From: an uncultured Burkholderiales bacterium
Lineage (GTDB): Bacteria > Pseudomonadota > Gammaproteobacteria > Burkholderiales > Burkholderiaceae_D
Reading direction: 5' to 3'
Length of the DNA stretch: 32,843 nucleotides
Assembly: GCA_903836575.1 (NCBI GenBank)
Contig: CAILRJ010000017.1
Coordinates: forward strand, 1-32,843
A program made the position numbers and the translations under genes. Below, piece after piece: positions 8,733 through 15,438 of this stretch. Within the stretch, counting starts at the first letter, position 1; every line of letters begins with the position of its first letter. The notes beneath the pieces were generated by a model. The model was not told the origin of the DNA and searched no databases. It saw only the letters and a list, made by a program, of their open reading frames with translations.

Positions 8733-9359
8733 ATGGCAAGAATGAAATTCATCTGCGATTCCGAGCGTTGCATCGAGTGCAACGGTTGCGTTACCGCCTG
8801 TAAAAATGAGCATGAAGTCCCGTGGGGCGTGAACCGCCGCCGCGTTATTACTGTCAACGACGGCATTATTGGCCAAGAAAAATCAATGTCGGTCGCCTGC
8901 ATGCATTGTTCCGATGCACCATGCATGGCAGTTTGTCCGGTTGACTGCTTTTACCGTACGGATGAAGGTGTGGTCCTGCATGACAAGGACATCTGTATCG
9001 GTTGCGGCTATTGCGCCTATGCATGCCCGTTCGGTGCACCTCAATTTCCGTCGAACGGCACGTTTGGTTTGCGCGGCAAAATGGACAAGTGCACATTCTG
9101 TGCTGGTGGTCCGGAAGAAGATGGCTCGAAAGAAGAGTTCGAGAAATACGGTCGCAACCGTTTGTCAGAAGGCAAACTGCCAGCCTGTGCCGAGATGTGT
9201 TCGACCAAGGCATTGCTTGGTGGTGACGGTGATGTGATTGCCGATATTTTCCGTACACGGGTAGTGCATCGGGGCAAGGGAAGCGAAGTGTGGGGTTGGG
9301 GCACGGCTTATGGCAAATCGCACGATCCACAAGCCAAAGCACCAGCGGGGAAATCATGA
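8733..9359 (+). CDS. fdhB: Formate dehydrogenase beta subunit, four [4Fe-4S] ferredoxin
   Basis: The 208-residue electron-transfer subunit that carries electrons from FdhA to the cytochrome b subunit. Sixteen cluster Cys can be traced in four groups: C13/C16/C19/C23, CMHCSDAPCMAVCP, CIGCGYCAYACP, and C-TFC ... CAEMC. It has no signal peptide, so it is probably co-exported with FdhA by the TAT route. It is shorter than E. coli FdnH/FdoH because the C-terminal membrane anchor helix is absent, which is the FDH3 type. A strong AGGAG ribosome site precedes the ATG. Its stop overlaps the next start in an ATGA arrangement. Confidence 0.95.
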   Translation: MARMKFICDSERCIECNGCVTACKNEHEVPWGVNRRRVITVNDGIIGQEKSMSVACMHCSDAPCMAVCPVDCFYRTDEGVVLHDKDICIGCGYCAYACPFGAPQFPSNGTFGLRGKMDKCTFCAGGPEEDGSKEEFEKYGRNRLSEGKLPACAEMCSTKALLGGDGDVIADIFRTRVVHRGKGSEVWGWGTAYGKSHDPQAKAPAGKS

Positions 9360-9592
9360 TGCGCGCGCGGATAGCATTGATCATGTCGGCCGTTGCCATG
9401 CTGGCACTGGCTGGCTGTGGTGAAAAAAGTCAGGAAATGAGTAGTTCTGCCAGCAAGCCGGATGGCAAACCGTATGAGGGTGAACTCACCCGCTACGCGG
9501 CCAAAGGCTGGGAGAAGGGCGACAAGACGAAATGGCAACTGCAGTTGCGCGCCCGTGCTCAAAACCAGAACGAATACACCAGAACCAATTAA
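9356..9592 (+). CDS. Small lipoprotein between fdhB and fdhC
   Basis: A 78-residue protein beginning MMRARIAL with a hydrophobic segment and a lipobox LAGC, the acylated Cys being residue 21. The mature ~58 residues are polar and charged, with KPDGKPYEGEL and WEKGDKTKWQ segments. The start at 9356 is set by the ATGA overlap with fdhB and by the signal peptide. It lies 22 bases before fdhC and is surely in the same operon. I do not recognise a named family. By position it may be an accessory or anchoring factor for the periplasmic formate dehydrogenase. Confidence 0.75.
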   Translation: MMRARIALIMSAVAMLALAGCGEKSQEMSSSASKPDGKPYEGELTRYAAKGWEKGDKTKWQLQLRARAQNQNEYTRTN

Positions 9593-9614
9593 TTTCGCAG
9601 CGACGGGAGCCATC

Positions 9615-10739
9615 ATGAAACAGGGGATTGCACGCTTGGTTGTCAGCTTACTGCTGACGACTGCTGTCATCGGGTCGGCGTTGGCGCAGCAAAATGCGTC
9701 AGCGCCGTCAAATACAGGGGGTATCGAGTCCATCGATATCCTCAATCAGAACCAGGCTGAACGCACCCGCGACCAGCCTGGTAATTCGGCACCGGTTTTC
9801 CGCACGATTAAAGAAGGAACGAAGAATTATTCGAGTCTTCCGGCGCTGGAATCCGGCGTGCTTATCCAGGGCAAGCAGCAATTTCCTGGCCAGGCACGCG
9901 CGACAACGGCTGGTGAAGCCTGGCGTCAGTATCGCAACGGACCGTTGACGCAAATCGGTGGTTGGCTGCTGCTGCTTGCGGCAATCGGTGTGGCCGGCGT
10001 GTACTTCGTTGCCGGTCCGGTCAAGCTCAAGGCTAAACCTACCGGAAGGCTCATCGAACGATTTACCTCGGTCGAAAGGATTGCCCACTGGAGCACGGCA
10101 ATCAGCTTCGTACTGCTTGCGTTGACCGGGTTAATCATTCTGTTCGGCAAACACATCCTGATGCCGGTATTCGGGCATACGCTTTATGGTTGGCTGTCGT
10201 TCGCCTGTAAAAATGCGCACAACTTTGCCGGGCCGGTGTTTACCGTATCGATCGTGGTGACCTTCATCATCTTCGTTAAAGACAATTTTCCTGCCAAGGA
10301 AGACTTGCAATGGCTTATCCGTTTGGGCGGCATGTTTGGTGGCAAACACGCTTCGTCAGGTCGCTTTAATGCAGGCGAGAAAATGTGGTTTTGGACAGGT
10401 GTGGTCGGCTTAGGTCTGATCATCAGCGCTTCCGGTTTTGTAATGAACAAAATCGTACCCGGCATGGATTATCCGCGTAGCGTCATGCAGATCGCCAACG
10501 TGATTCACCTGATCGCCGCGGTACTGGTGTCGACGATGGCAATGGGTCACATCTACATCGGTAGTATCGGTATGGATGGAGCATACAAGGCAATGCGAAC
10601 CGGTTATGTTGACGACGCATGGGCCAAGGAACATCACGATCTGTGGTACGCCGATATCGAAGCCGGCAAGGTGCCGCGCAGTCGTACCGAAGAAGCGGCG
10701 AAGCGCAGTCATGCGCCGCAGCCAAGCAGCGCAACCTGA
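9615..10739 (+). CDS. fdhC: Formate dehydrogenase gamma subunit, cytochrome b556
   Basis: Membrane di-heme cytochrome b that takes electrons from FdhB and reduces quinone. The ATG at 9615 gives 374 residues with a cleavable signal peptide (cut near SALAQQ); an earlier in-frame start has no signal and overlaps the lipoprotein gene. After a ~110-residue periplasmic part there is one membrane span (about 115-133), then the cytochrome b core with likely heme His in RIAHWSTAISF, CKNAHNFAGPV and MAMGHIYIG. The N-terminal extension is typical of the FDH3 gamma family and longer than E. coli FdnI. It is followed after 12 bases by a small secreted-protein gene. Confidence 0.93.
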   Translation: MKQGIARLVVSLLLTTAVIGSALAQQNASAPSNTGGIESIDILNQNQAERTRDQPGNSAPVFRTIKEGTKNYSSLPALESGVLIQGKQQFPGQARATTAGEAWRQYRNGPLTQIGGWLLLLAAIGVAGVYFVAGPVKLKAKPTGRLIERFTSVERIAHWSTAISFVLLALTGLIILFGKHILMPVFGHTLYGWLSFACKNAHNFAGPVFTVSIVVTFIIFVKDNFPAKEDLQWLIRLGGMFGGKHASSGRFNAGEKMWFWTGVVGLGLIISASGFVMNKIVPGMDYPRSVMQIANVIHLIAAVLVSTMAMGHIYIGSIGMDGAYKAMRTGYVDDAWAKEHHDLWYADIEAGKVPRSRTEEAAKRSHAPQPSSAT

Positions 10740-10751
10740 TCAGGAATTAAC

Positions 10752-11033
10752 ATGAAAAAAATTATTGCACTCGCCGTCGGCGCCTTGTTTGCCAGTATTG
10801 CTATGGCCAAATTGCCGCCGCCGAGCGAAGACGCCGTCGCTAAGTCTGATGAAGCCAAGGCGAAAACCGAAGCCGGAAATAAAATTGCGGCCTATAAGTT
10901 GTGTCTGGCACAGGACAAAGCAGCAGCGTATTATTTCAAAGCCAAGACACCGGCGAACAAGGCCGTCGAGGGCTTGCCAGCTTGTGCGGACCCAGGTCCG
11001 TACGTCGTTGCCAAGGTAGTTGCCAAGAGTTGA
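10752..11033 (+). CDS. Small secreted protein of the fdh operon, unknown function
   Basis: A 93-residue protein with a Sec signal peptide (MKKIIALAVGALFASIAMA, cut after residue 19). The mature part is Lys/Ala-rich with two Cys (in YKLCLAQ and PACADPG) that could form a disulfide in the periplasm. No family is recognised. It follows fdhC by 12 bases with a GGAA ribosome site and precedes the DUF4399 gene, so it is likely co-expressed with formate dehydrogenase. A periplasmic accessory role is only inferred from position. Confidence 0.75.
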   Translation: MKKIIALAVGALFASIAMAKLPPPSEDAVAKSDEAKAKTEAGNKIAAYKLCLAQDKAAAYYFKAKTPANKAVEGLPACADPGPYVVAKVVAKS

Positions 11034-11085
11034 TGTGGCAATCACGACGTGCTGGATCATTGAACCCGTCAAAAAACAAGGAAAT

Positions 11086-11478
11086 ATGATGTTGAAAAGT
11101 CTCTCTTTTTTGCTTGCGTCACTATTATTGTCATCGATGGCCCATGCGGCCTCGGTCTCGTTCGTCGAGCCAGCGGATGGTGCCACTGTGCCGACCACCT
11201 TTCCGGTGAAATTTGCCGTAGAGGGCATGGACGTCAAACCGGCCGGTGAACTGTCTCCGACCAGTGGGCATCACCACTTGCTGATCAACGCCACGGCCAT
11301 ACCGGCCGGTGAGCCTGTGCCTTTCGACGAAACGCACATTCACTTCGGCAAAGGTCAGACTGAAGCAACGGTGACTCTCAAGCCGGGTACTTACAAGATG
11401 ACGTTGCAATTTGCCAATGGGGCGCACCAGTCTTACGGTGAACCGCTGAGCAAAACGATCACCGTCAACGTCAAGTAA
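11086..11478 (+). CDS. DUF4399 periplasmic protein
   Basis: A 130-residue protein with signal peptide (cut after AHA, about residue 21) followed by a compact beta-sandwich-like domain with SFVEPADGATV, SGHHHLLIN and DETHIHFGKGQTEA. The clustered His residues are characteristic of DUF4399 and could bind a metal. ATG 11086 is chosen because it directly precedes the signal sequence and has an AAGGAAA ribosome site; the longer frame from 11020 overlaps the previous gene. Function is unknown. It lies between the fdh structural genes and fdhD, only 6 bases before the latter. Confidence 0.82.
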   Translation: MMLKSLSFLLASLLLSSMAHAASVSFVEPADGATVPTTFPVKFAVEGMDVKPAGELSPTSGHHHLLINATAIPAGEPVPFDETHIHFGKGQTEATVTLKPGTYKMTLQFANGAHQSYGEPLSKTITVNVK

Positions 11479-11484
11479 CCCGCT

Positions 11485-12333
11485 TTGACCCGCTACCGTC
11501 CCCAGCTGACCAATGCCCATGTCGATCTGACCCGTGAAGTCGAGGTCACGGATGAGCGCGGCCGTGTCTCGCTCATCTCGATCCCGGCCGAGCGGCCCTT
11601 GACCGTGTATGTCGACAAGCGTGAACTGGTCACGTTGATGACACTAGGCGGTGCACCCGAGGCGTTGACATTAGGCTACCTGCGCAATCAGCGCTTCATT
11701 CGAAATCTGGAAGATGTGGTGTCGGTGCAGGTGGATTGGGATGTTGAGGCTGTGGCAGTCATCACCCGCAACGGCATTGACGACATTGAAGCACGGACTG
11801 CCAAGCGGGTCGTGACGACCGGCTGTGGTCAAGGCTCGGTGTTTGGCGGGCTGATGGATGACGTTGCGGCAATTCGGCTTTCACCGGATGCGAAATTGAA
11901 GCAATCGGTATTGATCCGCATTGTTGACACGATTCGAACCCAGCAATCGATCTACAAGCAGGCTGGTTCGGTTCACGGCTGCGCCTTGTTTACATCAGAG
12001 GGCGAATTGTTATATTTCGTCGAAGATGTTGGCAGACACAATGCCGTCGACGCCATCGCCGGACGGATGTGGCTTGATGGCATGGCCGGCGACGATAAAA
12101 TTTTTTACACCACCGGACGCCTCACGTCCGAGATGGTCATCAAGGGAGGACAGATGGGGATTCCGTTCCTGCTGTCGCGCTCCGGCACCACCCAGATGGG
12201 ACACATGGTCGCCGAGCAATTGGGTATGGCGTTGCTAGCGCGCTGTAGCGGCAAGCATTTCCTGTTACTGACAGGTAAGGAGCGTCTTGTATTCGAGCCC
12301 GAGCTGTTCGATGGCGCACTGAAAGTGGCCTAA
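11485..12333 (+). CDS. fdhD: Formate dehydrogenase accessory sulfurtransferase FdhD
   Basis: Cytosolic protein that transfers sulfur from IscS to the bis-MGD cofactor, which is needed for formate dehydrogenase activity. The 282-residue length and the segments HGCALFTSEGEL, EDVGRHNAVD, FYTTGRLTSEM and LLSRSGTT are typical of FdhD. The usual CGxCG sulfur-carrier motif appears here as CGQGS (C114 to S118), so the first Cys is kept and the second is replaced. The start is TTG at 11485, 6 bases after the DUF4399 stop; no better ATG lies near. It precedes the tungstate importer. Confidence 0.93.
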   Translation: MTRYRPQLTNAHVDLTREVEVTDERGRVSLISIPAERPLTVYVDKRELVTLMTLGGAPEALTLGYLRNQRFIRNLEDVVSVQVDWDVEAVAVITRNGIDDIEARTAKRVVTTGCGQGSVFGGLMDDVAAIRLSPDAKLKQSVLIRIVDTIRTQQSIYKQAGSVHGCALFTSEGELLYFVEDVGRHNAVDAIAGRMWLDGMAGDDKIFYTTGRLTSEMVIKGGQMGIPFLLSRSGTTQMGHMVAEQLGMALLARCSGKHFLLLTGKERLVFEPELFDGALKVA

Positions 12334-12357
12334 GCGAATGGCATTGATGTTCGTGTT

Positions 12358-13047
12358 GTGCCGCTGATCGACGCAACACTGGCTGCGTTTGCATTGCTCT
12401 TTTCTGGCGATGCGGAACTGTGGCGCATTGTCTGGGTTTCTGTCTCGACCTCTGTCATCGGCCTGCTCATCGCCACGCCTTGTGCGGTACTCCTCGGATA
12501 TTTTGTAGCAACCCAATTGTTCCCTGGTCGCCGCGTCGTCATTTGGCTGGCGCAGGTGTCGCTGTCCATCCCGACGGTATTAATCGGCTTGTTGCTATAC
12601 CTGTTATTGTCGCGCAGCGGCCCGGCCGGCGATTTGCGCTGGCTATTTACGCAGTCGGGATTGATTGTCGGGCAAGTGCTGATCGCCATACCGGTACTGG
12701 TGGCCTTCACGCTCGCGGCGGTGCAAGCCGCCGATCCACGTTTGGCCGAAACCGCAACAACGCTGGGCGCATCCCGTTGGCGAGTAATGTGGACGGTACT
12801 GCGCGAAGTGCGTTTTGGCGTGATGGCCGCGATCATCAACGGATTTGGCAGAGTCATCTCGGAAGTCGGTTGCGCGATGATGGTCGGGGGCAATATTGCG
12901 GGTGAGACGCGTACCATCACGACCGCTATTGCGCTCGAAACCAGCAAGGGCGATTTCGCACAAGGCATTGCACTAGGAATGGTGCTGATTGCCATCGCTC
13001 TGGCCATTAACGCCGCATTGCTGCTGTTGCAAGGTGACACAAAATGA
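12358..13047 (+). CDS. tupB: Tungstate-type ABC transporter permease
   Basis: Inner-membrane permease of 229 residues with about five or six hydrophobic spans and a clear EAA-loop segment, ETATTLGASRWRVMWTVL, that contacts the ATPase. It resembles TupB/WtpB-like permeases of oxyanion importers, with a GRVISEVGCAMMVGGNI segment following the EAA loop. The start is GTG at 12358; the frame is closed by a stop at 12331 and nearby ATGs are out of frame. Its stop overlaps tupC as ATGA. The substrate is assigned from the TupA-like binding protein two genes on. Confidence 0.87.
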   Translation: MPLIDATLAAFALLFSGDAELWRIVWVSVSTSVIGLLIATPCAVLLGYFVATQLFPGRRVVIWLAQVSLSIPTVLIGLLLYLLLSRSGPAGDLRWLFTQSGLIVGQVLIAIPVLVAFTLAAVQAADPRLAETATTLGASRWRVMWTVLREVRFGVMAAIINGFGRVISEVGCAMMVGGNIAGETRTITTAIALETSKGDFAQGIALGMVLIAIALAINAALLLLQGDTK

Positions 13048-13718
13048 ACATGCTGCTGACGATCGACGGGTTGCAACTGCGCTTTGGCGAGCGTTTGCTG
13101 CTCGACATTGAACACCTTGAGATTGCAACGGCCAGTGCCTACGTGCTTACTGGTGCCAACGGTTCCGGCAAGAGTACCTTGCTGCGTATCCTGTGCGGGC
13201 TGGAGTCTGCCCGCATCGACGGAGCACATTTCATGGACAAGCCGGTCAGTTTGAGGCCTTACCCGCCAATGCTGCGCGATGCGATTCTCTACGTGCATCA
13301 GCATCCTGTGATGTTTTCGACGACAGTAGAAGCCAACGTAGGATACGGACTGGTCGCGCGCGGGATCGCCAAGACTGCGCTGACAAAGCGCGTAGCCGAT
13401 GCGATGGAGTGGGCTGGCATCACGCACTTGCGCGGCACGCATCCGCGGCACTGGTCGGGCGGCGAAAAACAGCGGGTAGCCCTTGCCCGTGCGCGCGTGT
13501 TGCGTCCGCAATTGCTGTTGCTCGATGAACCCACTGCCAATCTCGATGGTCCCGCGCGCGAGCAAGTCATCGGCTTGATCCCGACCCTGCTGGCCGAAGG
13601 CCGCAGTGTCATCATGGCATGCCATGATCGTGACCTGATCGGCTTGCCTGGCGTGCGCCGCCTGAAACTGAAGGACGGCCGGCTTGAAATGCGTGAAGCC
13701 GCCCTCCGTAACGATTAA
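13044..13718 (+). CDS. tupC: Tungstate-type ABC transporter ATPase
   Basis: A 224-residue cytosolic ATPase subunit. Walker A is GANGSGKST (about residues 38-46), the Q-loop lies in LYVHQHPVMF, the signature is WSGGEKQRVALA, Walker B is LLLLDEPTANLD, and the switch His is in MACHD. There is no extra C-terminal molybdate (TOBE) domain, which fits TupC-type rather than ModC-type ATPases. ATG overlaps the tupB stop by four bases. The tupA gene follows after 20 bases. Confidence 0.88.
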   Translation: MNMLLTIDGLQLRFGERLLLDIEHLEIATASAYVLTGANGSGKSTLLRILCGLESARIDGAHFMDKPVSLRPYPPMLRDAILYVHQHPVMFSTTVEANVGYGLVARGIAKTALTKRVADAMEWAGITHLRGTHPRHWSGGEKQRVALARARVLRPQLLLLDEPTANLDGPAREQVIGLIPTLLAEGRSVIMACHDRDLIGLPGVRRLKLKDGRLEMREAALRND

Positions 13719-13738
13719 TCACCCTGAAAGGCCTTATC

Positions 13739-14551
13739 ATGCCCCGTCGTCTCGTCCTCCAGTTCTCCCTCATTTTGCTCGCTGGCGCTATTGCTCCATT
13801 GGCCTCGGCACAGCAAGTCCTCAGGCTCTCGACCACGACCAGTACCGAAAATTCCGGCTTGCTCAAAGTCCTGCTGCCTGTTTTTGAAAAAAAATACGAC
13901 GTGAAAGTGCAAGTCATCTCGGTGGGTACCGGCAAGGCACTGGAACTGGCCAAGAATGGCGACGTCGACGTAACTCTGGTGCATGCCCGTCCGTCGGAAG
14001 ACAAGTTTGTTGCCGCCGGCTATGGCGTCAATCGGCAAGACGTAATGTATAACGACTTCATTCTGGTCGGCCCGGCCAGTGATCCGGCGGGTATTGCCGG
14101 TAGCAAGGATATTGTCGACAGCTTGAAAAAAGTATTCGCCAGCAAAGCCAAATTTATCTCACGCGGGGATAACTCGGGGACCGAGCAGATGGAGCAGTCT
14201 TACTGGAAAACCGCTGGCGTCAAACCGCAGGGCAGCGCTTATGTATCGGCTGGACGTGGCATGGGTGAAGTGCTGACGATGGCAGGCGAACTGCAAGCCT
14301 ACACACTGACCGATCGCGCAACTTTTAGCGCCTACCGTGCCAAGACCGGACTGACCATTGCGGTAGAAGGCGACAAGACGATGTTCAATCCCTACGGCAT
14401 CATTGCTGTCAATCCGGCGCGTTTCCCTGACATCAATCAAAAGGGTGCCAATCAGCTGATCGACTGGATCACATCCCCGGCTGGCCAGGCAGAAATTGCT
14501 GCATTCCGTGTCGATGGCGAACAAGTATTTTTCCCTTCGGCAAAGCGCTAG
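13739..14551 (+). CDS. tupA: Tungstate-binding periplasmic protein TupA
   Basis: Periplasmic binding protein of 270 residues with signal peptide (cut after ASA, about residue 24). It has the hallmark TTTSTENSGLL segment, VGTGKALELAKNGDVDVTLVH, and VMYNDFILVGPASDPAGI, all matching TupA-type proteins that bind tungstate very tightly. Related binding proteins for molybdate (ModA) have a different N-terminus. A GAAAGG ribosome site precedes the ATG. Placement right after fdhD implies tungstate supply for the formate dehydrogenase. Its end faces the SDR gene from the other strand, with only 11 bases between them. Confidence 0.9.
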   Translation: MPRRLVLQFSLILLAGAIAPLASAQQVLRLSTTTSTENSGLLKVLLPVFEKKYDVKVQVISVGTGKALELAKNGDVDVTLVHARPSEDKFVAAGYGVNRQDVMYNDFILVGPASDPAGIAGSKDIVDSLKKVFASKAKFISRGDNSGTEQMEQSYWKTAGVKPQGSAYVSAGRGMGEVLTMAGELQAYTLTDRATFSAYRAKTGLTIAVEGDKTMFNPYGIIAVNPARFPDINQKGANQLIDWITSPAGQAEIAAFRVDGEQVFFPSAKR

Positions 14552-14562
14552 TCTGTACTGAA

Positions 14563-15348
14563 TTACCAGGGCACTTCGGTGCCATCCCACGCAACAAAAC
14601 GCCCGCTATTGCCGGGCGTTGCCGTTGCGATCACCGCCAGCAGCTGGGCTGCCGCGCGCGCTGGATCAAATAACTTTCCCTCTGCCACACCTCGCTGGAA
14701 CGGTCGCGACAGCGCGCTGTCGACCGTACCCGGATGCAGCAACTGGATGCTCAAGTGCGGATGGGTGCGACGACACTCAATCGCCGCCGTCTTCAGCAAC
14801 TGATTCTGTGCCGCTTTCGCCGCACGGTAGGCATACCAGCCACCGAGTTTGTTATCCCCGATTGAGCCAACCCGCGCTGATAACGACGCAAAGACTGCCG
14901 ATGTGTTGTGCCGCATCAAGGGCAGCATCGCCTGTGCCAGCAGAATAGGTCCGAAAGCATTAACTGCAAACACTTGCTGAAGATTGTCACCGGTCACAGC
15001 GGACAGGGATTTTTCCGGGGATAGTGCTGCCCCATGTAACAAGCCCGTGGCATTGATCACCAGATGCAGTGTCTGGATCGGCAGGCTGGCAGCCAAAGAC
15101 TGAAGACTGGTGCTGTCGGAAATGTCTGCACTGGCAATAGTAAGCCGGGTAGGGTGCTCTGCTTTTAATTCGGCAAGTTCCACCGAGTCTGGAGCATGGC
15201 GTGCTGCGGCAGTCACATGTCCAACAAATGGATGCGCAAGCAATTGTGCCGTAAGCGCCAGTCCGATCCCGCCCGTGGCGCCGATGACGAGCACCTGTGC
15301 CGGTTCGTCGAGGGTGGCAAGTAATTGGTTGGTGGCAGGGGAGGTCAT
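14563..15348 (-). CDS. Short-chain dehydrogenase/reductase, C-factor-like
   Basis: A 261-residue NAD(P)-dependent oxidoreductase of the SDR family. The cofactor loop is GATGGIG (about residues 23-29), and the catalytic residues are Ser in ASLSARVG and the Tyr/Lys pair in YAYRAAK. The pattern SARVGSIGDNKLGGWYAYRAAKAA resembles CsgA/YgfF-type SDRs. The substrate is unknown. ATG 15348 follows an in-frame upstream extension that would overlap the divergent PcaB-PcaD gene, so the shorter start is preferred. The 90-base gap to that divergent gene must hold both promoters. Confidence 0.85.
   Translation of the reverse strand: MTSPATNQLLATLDEPAQVLVIGATGGIGLALTAQLLAHPFVGHVTAAARHAPDSVELAELKAEHPTRLTIASADISDSTSLQSLAASLPIQTLHLVINATGLLHGAALSPEKSLSAVTGDNLQQVFAVNAFGPILLAQAMLPLMRHNTSAVFASLSARVGSIGDNKLGGWYAYRAAKAAQNQLLKTAAIECRRTHPHLSIQLLHPGTVDSALSRPFQRGVAEGKLFDPARAAAQLLAVIATATPGNSGRFVAWDGTEVPW
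14570..14583. terminator. Short UUCG-loop hairpin after tupA
   Basis: GGCAC-TTCG-GTGCC forms a five-pair stem with a stable C(UUCG)G-type loop 18 bases after the tupA stop. It has no T tract, and it lies inside the 3' end of the convergent SDR gene. It may protect or end the tup transcript. Confidence 0.3.
14598..14620 (-). terminator. Terminator-like hairpin inside the SDR gene
   Basis: A perfect 8-bp inverted repeat (AACGCCCG / CGGGCGTT) with a 7-base loop is followed, in the minus-strand sense, by TTTTGTT. It lies about 33 bases before the SDR stop. It may act on the SDR transcript, on the tup read-through, or be incidental to GC-rich coding sequence. Confidence 0.28.
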
Positions 15349-15438
15349 GACGAGTCCGGAGTGAGGTAAGCAGGAGAAAACGTTGTCGATGCTAGCACGT
15401 GAACCAAATACTGTTTTTTCAACCATCGACTGTTTGCC

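Noticed and set aside
12330-13625. 431-codon open frame on the minus strand
   Set aside because: It lies entirely opposite tupB and tupC, which have clear ABC-transporter motifs; the antisense translation is low-complexity and without family traits.
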